Of a DNA stretch of 64,000 bases, positions 54,964 to 62,771 are shown piece by piece (the first letter of the stretch is position 1; each line of letters opens with the position of its first letter). The translations under genes and the position numbers were made by a program. The notes under the pieces are model-generated. The model had not been told where the DNA came from. It did no database searches and worked only from the letters and a program-made list of their open reading frames with translations. Where the stretch lies: contig CAMWBY010000006.1 in NCBI GenBank assembly GCA_947172645.1, forward strand, positions 146,670 through 210,669, read 5' to 3'. The DNA is from an uncultured Lachnospiraceae bacterium. Lineage in GTDB: Bacteria; Bacillota; Clostridia; Lachnospirales; Lachnospiraceae.

Positions 54964-55845
54964 TTAATGTTCATAATATGTAGTATTATCTCCCAATCCC
55001 TGTATCGTGTAAGCCTCTAAAATGCTGCCATCCACAGCATTGACTACGCATACATAATTAAGCCAATCTTCTATCTCCATCCCCTCTTTCACATTGTTAA
55101 AACCAACGGAATATGCTAACGCTCCCTTATCTTTTTCCTTTATTTCGTTCCAATCCGCAACACGCAAATCCGAGCTCCATCCATAAGTATTGATACATAA
55201 TTTTAATTCCTTTGCTTTTTTACCAAGGTCTGTTTCCATTGCTTTCTGGGCAATCTCTACCGCTTTCTCCTCACTGATGCCGCCTGCCGCCTTCACTTTT
55301 TCCTCAAGTTCCGCTCTTTTAGCACGATCCTCTGCCTCATATTCTGCCTGTGTCTTTTGATTTGTGTTGAGAGATATCCGGAAATTGCAGTCAATAATCT
55401 CCAAAAGCTCCTCGTCGGTAAGCTCCCTGTCCGGCAGATAATATTCCCCGGTGGATACGATATAACAGAGCGTCCCTTCCGTCACATCATCCGCGCTGTC
55501 CACCTCCTGAATCATCTTTTCAGGCTTTGCGGTTTCCTTCTGATAGGACTCCTGCAGCTCCGCCATACGTTCTTTTTCTTTGTCAGAGTATGCCCTCATC
55601 ATACCGCCCGTTCCCGCACCTTGCTCATCAGTCTGTGTCCGGGCAGTATCCGCATCATCCTGTACTTCCGCATCGGTACGGACTGATGTGGCTCCCTGCT
55701 CTGTTACTAAATTATCGGACTGCACTTCCTGGTTTGTCTGTGCACTTGCATTCTCCGTTCTCCCACATCCGGTCAAAGAAAAAACATTTGCAAGCGTTAA
55801 AACCGCAGCCAAAACGGCTACTAATTTTGGAGACTTTTTCTTCAT
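54964..55845 (-). CDS. Lipoprotein paralogous to the anti-sigma factor's outer domain
   Basis: 293 residues. Lipoprotein signal ends SLTGC with Cys27, then a Gln/Thr/Asp-rich linker to about 80. The rest parallels the extracytoplasmic part of the upstream anti-sigma protein: YSDKEKERMAELQ against YSDSEKERSEALW, then EGTLCYIVSTGEYYLP against EGTLCYIRATGVFNLP, ELTDEELLEIID against EMTDEEMLQIID, and PepSY-like VDGSILEAYT at the end. GAGAGG precedes the ATG at 55845. It is third after the sigma and anti-sigma genes, 173 bases on, behind a hairpin. It could compete for or share the anti-sigma's signal (inference). Confidence 0.82.
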   Translation of the reverse strand: MKKKSPKLVAVLAAVLTLANVFSLTGCGRTENASAQTNQEVQSDNLVTEQGATSVRTDAEVQDDADTARTQTDEQGAGTGGMMRAYSDKEKERMAELQESYQKETAKPEKMIQEVDSADDVTEGTLCYIVSTGEYYLPDRELTDEELLEIIDCNFRISLNTNQKTQAEYEAEDRAKRAELEEKVKAAGGISEEKAVEIAQKAMETDLGKKAKELKLCINTYGWSSDLRVADWNEIKEKDKGALAYSVGFNNVKEGMEIEDWLNYVCVVNAVDGSILEAYTIQGLGDNTTYYEH

Positions 55846-55962
55846 TCTTTTATCCTCTCGTTTTTCATTTATTTCCGCGAGCAACGAGCCAAGCAGGCAT
55901 GCTGGCATGTCCATTTGGCGACTGCCGCGAGAGTCTTTCACTTATATCATTCCCCGCCGCAA

Positions 55963-55993
55963 AGCCGGAAAAAGCGCCGCTGCTTTTCCGGCT
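55963..55993 (-). terminator. Hairpin between the anti-sigma and lipoprotein genes
   Basis: Stem AGCCGGAAAAGC / GCTTTTTCCGGCT on the minus strand, 6-base loop, short T tail (TTT). A partial terminator or attenuator, 26 bases after the anti-sigma stop. Confidence 0.55.
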
Positions 55994-56018
55994 CTGCCAC
56001 TGCAACCTTTTTCTAATT

Positions 56019-56912
56019 TTATTTGTATGTGTACAGAATACTTCCATCCACAGCGTCAATGATGTATCCATAGGTAACATGGGTATCCGGATTGCCAAAA
56101 CCTACGTCATATATCACGCCCGCCTTGCTCTCACCCGCAAACTCTACTTCCGAATAATCCGATGCGTCCAGCAGGCTCGCGCCACTGCCGGAACTGTCTG
56201 TCATTAATTCCAGTTCATCCGCTTTTTTGCCAAGGTCAGTCAATAACTGCTTTTTTGCAATTTCAACCGCTTCGTCCCTGCTGATTCCGTTTGCATCCTG
56301 TACGGCTTTCTCAAGCCGTGCTGTTTTTTCCTGTGCCTCCGCTGCGGCTGCCTGCACCTGCGGACCATGCGCAACGGCATAGCTCATCTTATGCTGGAAA
56401 TCAATAATCTGAAGCATCTCCTCGTCCGTCATTTCCTGCGCGGGCAGATTGAAGACACCCGTAGCCCTGATATAGCAGAGTGTACCCTCCGATGCATCCT
56501 CCGCACTGTCTGCCTGCGCAATGGCCCTTTCGGGAAATGTCCCGTTTTTATATGCCTGCCAGAGTGCTTCACTGCGTTCCTTTTCACTGTCGGAGTACTC
56601 CCTTGAGAAACCGTCCGCCAGTACATCATGCTGCGACTGCACCATATCGTTAAGACCTTTCATTTCCTCCTCGGGAACACTCTCCATTCTCTCCTGTACC
56701 ACGCTTGCCACGAACGCCCGCACCGGAAAGCTGACTACCCCTGCCGCCAGTACGAACGCTGCCGCAGCCGTCGCCATCCTCCTAAAACTCCATACGCCTG
56801 TATTCTTATTTCCATGTTCCATCCGTTTCTGAATATTCATAATAACCTCATCCTGCATTTCCGGTGAAATATGCACCTGGTCCATAACTTTCTTTACCTC
56901 ATATCCGTCCAT
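56019..56912 (-). CDS. Membrane anti-sigma factor for the adjacent ECF sigma factor
   Basis: 297 residues. A cytoplasmic N-terminus (about 1-42, likely sigma-binding) is followed by one membrane helix (about 46-68, ATAAAAFVLAAGVVSFPVRAF) and an extracytoplasmic domain with EGTLCYIRATGVFNLP, SRDEAVEIAKKQLLTDLG and a PepSY-like end (YIIDAVDGSILYTYK). Its ATG overlaps the sigma stop by one base (TAATG), so the two are co-translated, the standard sigma/anti-sigma layout. The outer domain is paralogous to the lipoprotein at 54964-55845. Confidence 0.85.
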   Translation of the reverse strand: MDGYEVKKVMDQVHISPEMQDEVIMNIQKRMEHGNKNTGVWSFRRMATAAAAFVLAAGVVSFPVRAFVASVVQERMESVPEEEMKGLNDMVQSQHDVLADGFSREYSDSEKERSEALWQAYKNGTFPERAIAQADSAEDASEGTLCYIRATGVFNLPAQEMTDEEMLQIIDFQHKMSYAVAHGPQVQAAAAEAQEKTARLEKAVQDANGISRDEAVEIAKKQLLTDLGKKADELELMTDSSGSGASLLDASDYSEVEFAGESKAGVIYDVGFGNPDTHVTYGYIIDAVDGSILYTYK

Positions 56913-57388
56913 TATATGCCTCCTTCCATGCTGACCACATCCCGCAGCTGTTTCCTTCCCCGCAACAGCCGCAGCTTTACCGCGCTTTCCGTGATTCCAA
57001 GAATGCCTGCTATTTCCTTTATCTGGTATCCTTCTACATAATGCAGATAAATAACTGTTTTTTGCTTGACTGGCAGTTCGAGAAGTTCTTTAAATATCTC
57101 TTTTTCTTCCGGCGCCTCAAGAGTGTTTTCTATTTCGTCGATGGAAACCTTCGGGTGCCGGATACGGAAACGTATCATGTCACGGCAGATATTAGTAGCC
57201 ACCCGTATCAACCATGCTTTTTCATGCTCCTCATCACGAAATTCCGGCTTTTTTTCCAGATAACGGCAAAAGGTATCCTGTATGGCGTCCTGAACATCAT
57301 GCTCATTGCAGAGTATGACAATACAGACTCTGTAGAGGGTATCGCTGTATTTTATAACCGTATCCTTAATGGCCTTCTCGCTATCCAT
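56912..57388 (-). CDS. ECF-type RNA polymerase sigma factor
   Basis: 158 residues from MDSEKAIKDTVIKYSD; AAAGGAGGTG lies 6 bases upstream, so the longer frame to 57484 is rejected. Region 2: YRVCIVILCNEHDVQDAIQ with DTFCRYL; region 4: LPVKQKTVIYLHYVEGYQIK and EIAGILGITESAVKLRLLRGR. It directs polymerase to its own regulon and is held by the co-translated membrane anti-sigma. A probable autoregulated promoter lies at 57411-57439. Confidence 0.94.
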   Translation of the reverse strand: MDSEKAIKDTVIKYSDTLYRVCIVILCNEHDVQDAIQDTFCRYLEKKPEFRDEEHEKAWLIRVATNICRDMIRFRIRHPKVSIDEIENTLEAPEEKEIFKELLELPVKQKTVIYLHYVEGYQIKEIAGILGITESAVKLRLLRGRKQLRDVVSMEGGI

Positions 57389-57410
57389 GTGTTTCACCTC
57401 CTTTGCTTTA

Positions 57411-57439
57411 AACACGCACAAAGTGAGCAAAAGGTTACA
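57411..57439 (-). promoter_or_regulatory. ECF-type promoter before the sigma gene
   Basis: Minus strand: TGTAACC, about 16 bases, then CGTGTT. The AAC and CGT elements match the common ECF pattern (TGAAAC-N16-CGTA), suggesting autoregulation. The leader after it contains the sigma ribosome binding site. Confidence 0.6.
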
Positions 57440-57529
57440 TTTTATTTTTAATTTTCCCTTTTCCTCATGGCCGGTAATTTTCAAAATTAAACGGATTGAT
57501 TATGAATATAGGCGGCCAGTCCAAATTTT

Positions 57530-57640
57530 AATTACCCAAAACAAAAGTAACCGTTTCCATGAGGACGGTTACTTTTTGTGTTGTTTATGTATGTTATCAA
57601 GCTTGCCACGATTTCCAATTCCGTGCCGTCAAGGAAATGG
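57530..57640 (-). pseudogene. Decayed copy of the holin-like toxin locus
   Basis: Homologous to 62497-62830. Left part: terminator hairpin AGTAACCGT / ACGGTTACT followed by codons for LITYINNTK, like the toxin end LIAYINHTK but with the stop lost. Right part: CCGTGCCGTCAAGGAAA, as at 62803. In between, the rest of the toxin and its leader are missing. The plus-strand antisense promoter seen at 62408 is not recognisable here. Confidence 0.6.
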
Positions 57641-58348
57641 CAATACAGGAGGCACATTTGCCGCATATTTCTCCTTAAACAAGGCAACCGCACTAAGCAT
57701 CTGCTGATTAAGGTTTTCAGGAACTTTATCCGTCCCCCTTGCTTCCTGCTCTTTCAGATAATTTTCCGCCCGTGTTGCCCTTCTGCTTATCTTTACGATT
57801 TTTTCCGCTTCCTTGTTAATAATGGTGCGGGCGTGTTGGTTCGTCCGCTCCATCTCCACAAATCTGTCCACCGTTTTCCTGTACGCCGCATCCAGAGCAT
57901 CCAGTTCTTCTTCCTTCGTGAGTTTGTGGGGACCGTCTTCGCCCGCCACATATATCTCCCGTGTCCCATCCTCATATCCCCGCACAATCTCATCGTACAG
58001 TTCCTCATACGCCTTCACATAACCGTTCGCCTTGCTAGCCGCGCTTAAGACACTTTTCCCGGTATCAGCGGTATCCGCCGCCCTCTTTGAAATTTCATAG
58101 CCATAATCAACCAGACTGATTTTTTCATTCTTTAACTGCTCCCTCCGCCGTAGCATGGCATCATAGCTTTCCTGCCCACCCTGCTGTACGTTGTTTCGAT
58201 AATGCTCTTTTCCTGCATCTGAAATAGAAAGGCTTACGGGCTGTTCCGCCATCTTCCCGCCCGCATCCTTGGCGTTTGTTCTCTCCTGCACATAATTTGT
58301 TGCAGCTCTCATTTGTTTGTAACTGCTCCCGATTCCTGAAATTGCCAT
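57629..58348 (-). CDS. Unknown protein with MAISGIG N-terminus
   Basis: 239 residues, helical and charged, no signal peptide or membrane helix. It begins MAISGIGSSYKQMRAATNYV and has a central helical part (DAMLRRREQLKNEKISLVD, KLTKEEELDALDAAYRKTVD). The N-terminus is shared in style with MSVNGIGQNYYQ at 63697. Its stop region carries DNA homologous to the end of another family member at 62772, in a different frame, so the 3' end has been altered by recombination. TTAGGAGG precedes the ATG. Function unknown. Confidence 0.75.
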   Translation of the reverse strand: MAISGIGSSYKQMRAATNYVQERTNAKDAGGKMAEQPVSLSISDAGKEHYRNNVQQGGQESYDAMLRRREQLKNEKISLVDYGYEISKRAADTADTGKSVLSAASKANGYVKAYEELYDEIVRGYEDGTREIYVAGEDGPHKLTKEEELDALDAAYRKTVDRFVEMERTNQHARTIINKEAEKIVKISRRATRAENYLKEQEARGTDKVPENLNQQMLSAVALFKEKYAANVPPVLPFP

Positions 58349-58352
58349 GACA

Positions 58353-58538
58353 TTATCCTCCTAACCGGATTTTCTCAAATTCGCTTTCACAGATTCCTGT
58401 GTGACGCCGTCCAACGCACCGGACAACATCGGCTTCCCGATTTCCCACTTTGGGTTGTCTTTCCTTGCGGCGTTCAAGAACGTCCGCCTTATAAAATCTA
58501 TCGGCAGGTACGCCCATATTTTTTATGGACTGTATCAT
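58353..58538 (-). CDS. Possible small protein, 61 aa, coupled to the preceding short frame
   Basis: Starts MIQSIKNMGVPADRFYKADV, basic and rich in Arg/Lys, ends EKIRLGG four bases before the MAISGIG gene. Its ATG overlaps the TGA of a 29-codon frame (ATGA), which suggests translational coupling. No family recognised; may be part of a frameshifted older gene. Confidence 0.35.
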   Translation of the reverse strand: MIQSIKNMGVPADRFYKADVLERRKERQPKVGNREADVVRCVGRRHTGICESEFEKIRLGG

Positions 58539-58624
58539 AAATCCCGCCAATCTCCGCACTGTGCATTTTTCCGAAGTTCTTCTGCCAGCTCTAAAGATAC
58601 TTTCCGTATTGCCAAACAACTCAC
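58535..58624 (-). CDS. Possible leader peptide, 29 aa
   Basis: GTG start with TAGGAGG 5 bases upstream, product begins MSCLAIRKVSLELAEELRKN and stops in an ATGA overlap with the 61-codon frame. It begins 9 bases after the lipoprotein stop. Too short to identify; supported only by ribosome binding site and coupling. Confidence 0.35.
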   Translation of the reverse strand: MSCLAIRKVSLELAEELRKNAQCGDWRDL

Positions 58625-58633
58625 CCTGACCTC

Positions 58634-59236
58634 CTACTGCCACCTTTCAATTGCAACTCTGTCGGCAATCCAGTGTTTTTCATCCTGACAAGTGCCAAAG
58701 ACATACACCGTAGTGTCTTTGCTGATACTGCTTTTATCGGTGTTCTCCCTCGAAGCTTCCGCCTGCAAACTCATGCTGAAATTTATGATCTGAAAAACAA
58801 CATCCTCTGCATAGGTTATATTAATATTCGTTTCATCCGATTCATAGCCGGGAGCTGCACACCCTCCATCCATCGAGCCATCCTCATTTATAACCATTGT
58901 ACTGGGAGTTATGGTGAATCCTGTATCCGTAAAATCAACAACGCGCCCACTCAGATTTGCCCCGTCATAAAATACACCTTCTTCGGTAAAATCTGCCATT
59001 TCGCCACTGTTTTCCGCATCGGTGTTATTAGCATCTTCCTGATTGCCCTCTGCCTCATTGCCGCTGCCGCTCTCTCCGCCTGTTTCAAGTTCTTCGTTAT
59101 TGTCACTCTCATTTATCATGCGTGCATCCGGCGAAGTCGGCTGCTCATTTTCTTTTCCTGAACATCCCGCCATACCCATACACAAAAACACGGACAAACA
59201 AAGAACTCCTGCTGCTTTCAACATCTTTTTTCTCAT
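58634..59236 (-). CDS. Lipoprotein of unknown function beside a two-component system
   Basis: 200 residues from MRKKMLKAAGVLCLSVFLCM; lipobox GMAGC (about Cys23) follows the signal helix. A Glu/Asn/Gly-rich linker to about 75 precedes a beta-rich domain (GVFYDGANLSGRVVDFTDTG, TTVYVFGTCQDEKHWIADRV). AAGAGGT lies 7 bases before the chosen ATG at 59236. It is divergent from the response regulator gene; the shared 200-base region holds a 14-bp palindrome at 59287-59300. Probably a target of, or input to, that two-component system (inference). Confidence 0.78.
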   Translation of the reverse strand: MRKKMLKAAGVLCLSVFLCMGMAGCSGKENEQPTSPDARMINESDNNEELETGGESGSGNEAEGNQEDANNTDAENSGEMADFTEEGVFYDGANLSGRVVDFTDTGFTITPSTMVINEDGSMDGGCAAPGYESDETNINITYAEDVVFQIINFSMSLQAEASRENTDKSSISKDTTVYVFGTCQDEKHWIADRVAIERWQ

Positions 59237-59286
59237 CTTCCATACCTCTTTTCTTTTTATTCGGCTTTTATCTGTTCTATGTTTCA

Positions 59287-59300
59287 TTGAACATGTTCAA
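59287..59300. promoter_or_regulatory. 14-bp perfect palindrome TTGAACATGTTCAA
   Basis: Lies between the divergent lipoprotein and response-regulator genes, 51 bases before the lipoprotein start. A dimeric regulator site is likely; which protein binds is not known. Confidence 0.55.
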
Positions 59301-59441
59301 AGAATAACATCCGACCATCCTAAAAATCTCCTATTTCACCACCTAATATTAAGTATTTTTTAGAAAATTTTTAGAGATTGTTTTGCTATATTTATTATGT
59401 CGTTAACTATAGTATAGGAATCTGGCGGATTGGAGGCCGTT

Positions 59442-60143
59442 ATGATTATGAAAATCTTATTATTAGAAGACAACAAATACCTGTGCGGTAATATAAAACA
59501 GCAGCTAACAAAAGAGGGATATATCGTTGATGCCTGCAATGACGGAGAGGAAGGTTTCTTACTTGCCTTAGACCGGGGAAGCAGTTATGACCTGGCTGTT
59601 ATTGACCGTATGCTCCCTGTTATAGACGGTCTTGCCATCATAAGAGCAATGCGGAATAAGAAGCTACAGATTCCCATCATTATAATAACCGGTATGTCCG
59701 AATTACAGGATAAAATTGAAGGGTTAGACAATGGCGCCGATGATTACCTTACAAAACCTTTTCACATCAGTGAATTATCTGCACGAATCAGGGCATTATC
59801 CCGCAGGCCGGCTATTCTGACGGAACAAAACTGTCTTGCTTACCATGATCTTTCCCTTGACATTGCAAAAAGACAGATTAAATGCAAAAACAATCATTTG
59901 GTACTGACACCGACAGAATTCCATTTAATATGTCTCTTTCTTGAAAAGCCGGAGATTGTGCTTGCAAGGGAGCAGCTTATACAAAAGGTTTGGGAAACGG
60001 ATGCAGACGTGGAATCAAAGAATTTGGATAACTATATCTATTTTTTACGCAAACGTCTCCGCACTGTCGGAAGTGAATGTGTCCTGTCCTCTGTTTACGG
60101 TTCTGGATTTATATTGGAGGTAAAACATGGTACAAAGGCTTAA
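59442..60143 (+). CDS. OmpR-family response regulator
   Basis: 233 residues from MIMKILLLEDNKYLCGN; GGAGG lies 5 bases before this ATG. Receiver: acidic pair ED, phospho-Asp in AVIDRMLPVIDG, Thr in IIITGMS, Lys in DYLTKPFH. C-terminal winged helix: LTPTEFHLICLFLEKPEIVL, REQLIQKVWETDADVESKNL, VYGSGFILE. It overlaps the kinase gene by 17 bases, so the pair is co-translated. Base composition is clearly more A/T-rich than the carbohydrate region. Confidence 0.94.
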   Translation: MIMKILLLEDNKYLCGNIKQQLTKEGYIVDACNDGEEGFLLALDRGSSYDLAVIDRMLPVIDGLAIIRAMRNKKLQIPIIIITGMSELQDKIEGLDNGADDYLTKPFHISELSARIRALSRRPAILTEQNCLAYHDLSLDIAKRQIKCKNNHLVLTPTEFHLICLFLEKPEIVLAREQLIQKVWETDADVESKNLDNYIYFLRKRLRTVGSECVLSSVYGSGFILEVKHGTKA

Positions 60144-61431
60144 ACGGAATCTTTATTTTCTATTTATTATTTCACTCATACTCATCTTTTCTATTGTATT
60201 TTTATTAATGACTTATACAAATATTAAGGCAAAGCAAAAATCAGAACTGGCTTATTTTAACAGGATGATAACTACACTTGTTTTTCAATTAGAGCATGAA
60301 TCTGACTATCATGCATGTATCAGCCTTTATGAAGAAAAATCGGATATGTATTTTCAGCTTTTATCCGATACAGAACAATCTCTTTACCAAAGTAAATATT
60401 TAGAAAACAATACTGATATGATTGATACTTTTCTGGCCCTATTACTTGAAAGAGAGGGCGATTTTACCTTTGCCGCTTCCAGTCTGGAAGACAATTATTA
60501 TAGCAGGCAGAGCGGCGCATATACCATCAAAGCGGTAAATGGAAAAAACTATTATTGCGTAAGTTGCCTGATTATTACAAACTGTGGAAACATATATACT
60601 CTTATAGCACTAAAAGAATGCTCCGGTTTTATCGCATTATTAAGACCGGAACTTGGATATTATTTTTGTATATGGTACGGTATCCTTGTTTCCATTGCTT
60701 TTCTTTCCCAAATACTAGCTGAAAAGGCTATAAACCCTACCGAAAAAGCTATGCAAAGCCAAAAGGATTTTATTGCCTGCGTTTCCCATGAATGCAAAGC
60801 TCCATTGGCAGCAATCCTTTCCTCCGCTGAAATGATTGAATCTGTACCGAATATTCCGGATACTGTTAAAGAACATGTACTGGTGATTGATTCAGAGGTA
60901 TCCCGAATGTCTCGGCTTATCCGTGACCTAATCCTACTCTCATCCCTTGATGCCGGAAACTGGTCGTTCCACATAGATGAGATTAATGTAGACACGTTAT
61001 TGATAAACCTATATGCAAAATTTGAACCTATCTGTAGAAAAAAGAAAATACAATTACAGCTTAATATCCCAGATGAATGCTGTCCGCCGCTTTATTCCGA
61101 TGCAGACCGGTTAGACCAGATTATAAGTATTTTCCTTGATAATGCCGTTTCATACTCACCGCCCGAATCCGAAATTTCATTAGACGCATGTGTAAGAAAA
61201 AATGAATTGATATTTACCATCATAGATCATGGAATCGGAATCAGCGAAAAGGATAAACCCTATATTTTTAAACGCTTTTACCAGTGCGATAAATCCCGCA
61301 CCCAAAGAGAGCATTTCGGACTCGGGCTTAGCATCGCAAATGATTTAATCCATAAACTGGAAGGAAAAATGAAACTGTTTGATACGCCTGGGGGAGGATG
61401 CACTTTCAAAATATTTCTTCCCTTAAAATAG
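60127..61431 (+). CDS. Sensor histidine kinase
   Basis: 434 residues. Membrane helices at about 10-30 (YFLFIISLILIFSIVFLLM) and 178-195 flank an outer sensor domain of about 140 residues. HisKA: FIACVSHECKAPLAAILSSAE (phospho-His). HATPase: IISIFLDNAVSYSPP (N box), IDHGIGISEKDKPYIF (G1), FGLGLSIANDL (G2). The His-Glu-Cys-Lys-Ala-Pro H box is a small variant of HExRxP. It is the partner of the overlapping response regulator. Confidence 0.93.
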   Translation: MVQRLKRNLYFLFIISLILIFSIVFLLMTYTNIKAKQKSELAYFNRMITTLVFQLEHESDYHACISLYEEKSDMYFQLLSDTEQSLYQSKYLENNTDMIDTFLALLLEREGDFTFAASSLEDNYYSRQSGAYTIKAVNGKNYYCVSCLIITNCGNIYTLIALKECSGFIALLRPELGYYFCIWYGILVSIAFLSQILAEKAINPTEKAMQSQKDFIACVSHECKAPLAAILSSAEMIESVPNIPDTVKEHVLVIDSEVSRMSRLIRDLILLSSLDAGNWSFHIDEINVDTLLINLYAKFEPICRKKKIQLQLNIPDECCPPLYSDADRLDQIISIFLDNAVSYSPPESEISLDACVRKNELIFTIIDHGIGISEKDKPYIFKRFYQCDKSRTQREHFGLGLSIANDLIHKLEGKMKLFDTPGGGCTFKIFLPLK

Positions 61432-61513
61432 CAATAGATGGCGAAATGTCGTCCTCCCCCTTTACCGTTCTTCTCGGTCAGAGCCACCCTTGCCGCCTTG
61501 TCAGGCTGTGGCC

Positions 61514-61942
61514 TTATTGGGGATATTTCTTTGTAATCTCCAAAATATATTGGTACGCAAATTCAATCCCTTTACAAGTCAAATTTTCACACATATGTGG
61601 CGGATTGTTTTCTGAAAACCCCATAGGACGCAGTTCAAAACATCTTAATGAGCCAAATGTTTTTTCAAAAGCAGACGCAAAGTTATAGCAGGCAGATACA
61701 ATCTCATCTTCTGTTTTCCCCGTCATATGAAGATAAATCCCCATGAACATAAGTGCGCCTTCAACTAAGCCGCACTGCGCTCTATAACCGCCAGCACCAT
61801 GCAATCCAACCGCAGACCACAATGTTTGTTGTTCAATAACCGTTTCAAATAATTCACTCAAACAGATAATTGCTGTTCTCGCACAATTTATATCATCATT
61901 CCAGTACAGTTCATGTACCCGGTTCTTTATACATTCTTTCAT
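61514..61942 (-). CDS. C_GCAxxG_C_C family putative redox protein
   Basis: 142 residues of the family named for spaced Cys: NCARTAIICLSELFE, then LHGAGGYRAQCGLVEGALMF, then YNFASAFEKTFGSLRCFEL. The expected GCA is partly changed to Gly-Ala-Gly. CENLTCKGIEFAYQY completes the C-terminus. Family members are presumed redox-active or metal-binding; function is unproven. It stands alone, convergent with the kinase gene. Confidence 0.82.
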   Translation of the reverse strand: MKECIKNRVHELYWNDDINCARTAIICLSELFETVIEQQTLWSAVGLHGAGGYRAQCGLVEGALMFMGIYLHMTGKTEDEIVSACYNFASAFEKTFGSLRCFELRPMGFSENNPPHMCENLTCKGIEFAYQYILEITKKYPQ

Positions 61943-62442
61943 AGATACATCCCTCCCTAATCTGCCGGAACGCCGGAGATGCCTGCCCCTTGTGGCTTGC
62001 CTGACTCGCCACCGTCTGCTCCTGCGCTTTCTTTACCGCCGCGTCTACATTGCGTGCGTTCGGTGCGGAAATCTTCACCATTGCCTCGCTGTATAAGTCA
62101 TCCGCATTTTTATGTTTTGCAACACTCTCCGCATTGTAATCCTCATAGGATTTGACCAAATCCGTATCTGCCGGGGAAGGAGGCACCCGCCTCGTTTGCA
62201 CCCCGATACAAACAATAGAAACTCTGAGGGTGGGGTGACTTTTACATGGGGTTTTACCCCACCCTATGATTTTTATCCCACCCCACGGAAAAGGTGTTCT
62301 TTCTATAATAAATGCATAAGCCACACTTGCCAGCGCAGCCCTTCCGGTTTATAATATTCCCCAACACGCCCTTCACCGCCGTTTGGAGCCGAAAAAGCCC
62401 CCGGCGTTTGACATCCGCAGGGGAATCTGTTACAATAAAAGC
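61943..62442 (-). pseudogene. Gene-poor stretch with a probable gene remnant
   Basis: A minus-strand frame ending at 61911 and open to 62324 contains a protein-like stretch of about 85 residues (ADTDLVKSYEDYNAESVAKH, NADDLYSEAMVKISAPNARN, QEQTVASQASHKGQ). Its upstream part is low-quality and there is no start with a ribosome binding site, and its end overlaps the C_GCAxxG gene, so it looks like a truncated gene. A G-rich 10-bp inverted repeat (AGGGTGGGGT 62228-62237, ACCCCACCCT 62257-62266, and a related C-rich copy near 62276) marks the upstream break. Confidence 0.4.
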
Positions 62443-62534
62443 ATAAAAGGGAATACTGCCGATAGACGGTCAGCCCAAATTAAAGATACTTACAAGAAAG
62501 TGACCTTACCTTTGGACGGGGCGGTCACTTTTTT
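62408..62534 (+). ncRNA. Antisense RNA, likely antitoxin of the holin-like toxin
   Basis: Plus-strand consensus promoter TTGACA (62408-62413), 17 bases, TACAAT (62431-62436); predicted start near 62443. A strong intrinsic terminator follows: AAAGTGACC (62497-62505) pairs with GGTCACTTT and ends in TTTTTT (62523-62534). The ~90-nt RNA runs into the 3' end of the convergent toxin gene (stop at 62525), the layout of RatA/TxpA-type systems. No open frame with a ribosome binding site lies in it. Confidence 0.68.
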
Positions 62535-62617
62535 GTGTGGTTTATGTACGCTATCAGAATCGAAACGATGATTCCAAGAATCATCAGAACAACCGTCAGC
62601 AATTCATAGTCACTCAT
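62525..62617 (-). CDS. Holin-like toxin, 30 aa (type I toxin)
   Basis: A 30-residue peptide starting MSDYELLTVVLMILGIIVSI and ending IAYINHTKK. One membrane helix (about 6-23) and a short basic tail match the small putative holin-like toxins of Firmicutes (Hol_Tox type, related to TxpA). AAAGGGGGG lies 8 bases before the ATG. Promoter TTGTGC-17-TAAAAT at 62720-62748. It is paired with a convergent antisense RNA. Expected to depolarise the membrane when not repressed; that is from the family, not shown here. Confidence 0.8.
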   Translation of the reverse strand: MSDYELLTVVLMILGIIVSILIAYINHTKK

Positions 62618-62652
62618 CAAGCAATCCCCCCTTTCCCGGTTTTACCCGTTGT

Positions 62653-62671
62653 CGGAGGGATAATCCCTCCG
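62653..62671 (-). other. Hairpin in the toxin 5' leader
   Basis: Perfect stem CGGAGGGA / TCCCTCCG with a 3-base loop, 36 bases before the toxin start. Structured leaders are usual for type I toxin mRNAs. The region 62672-62771 also holds the promoter and a GGGCGG/CCGCCC hairpin that probably ends the upstream gene. Confidence 0.5.
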
Positions 62672-62719
62672 CGAAGAAGGACTGACCGCCTACCCGTTAT
62701 GGCAGTACCCCATAAATGT

Positions 62720-62748
62720 ATTTTAACAGAAAGCACAGGGCGGCACAA
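62720..62748 (-). promoter_or_regulatory. Toxin gene promoter
   Basis: Minus strand -35 TTGTGC (62743-62748), 17-base spacer, -10 TAAAAT (62720-62725), giving a leader of about 100 bases before the toxin start. Confidence 0.55.
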
Positions 62749-62771
62749 GACCGCCCCGACACTTTTCTGCA

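Noticed and set aside
57369..57707. 112-codon plus frame over the sigma promoter and decayed toxin
   Set aside because: Crosses a terminator and promoter; low-quality composition.
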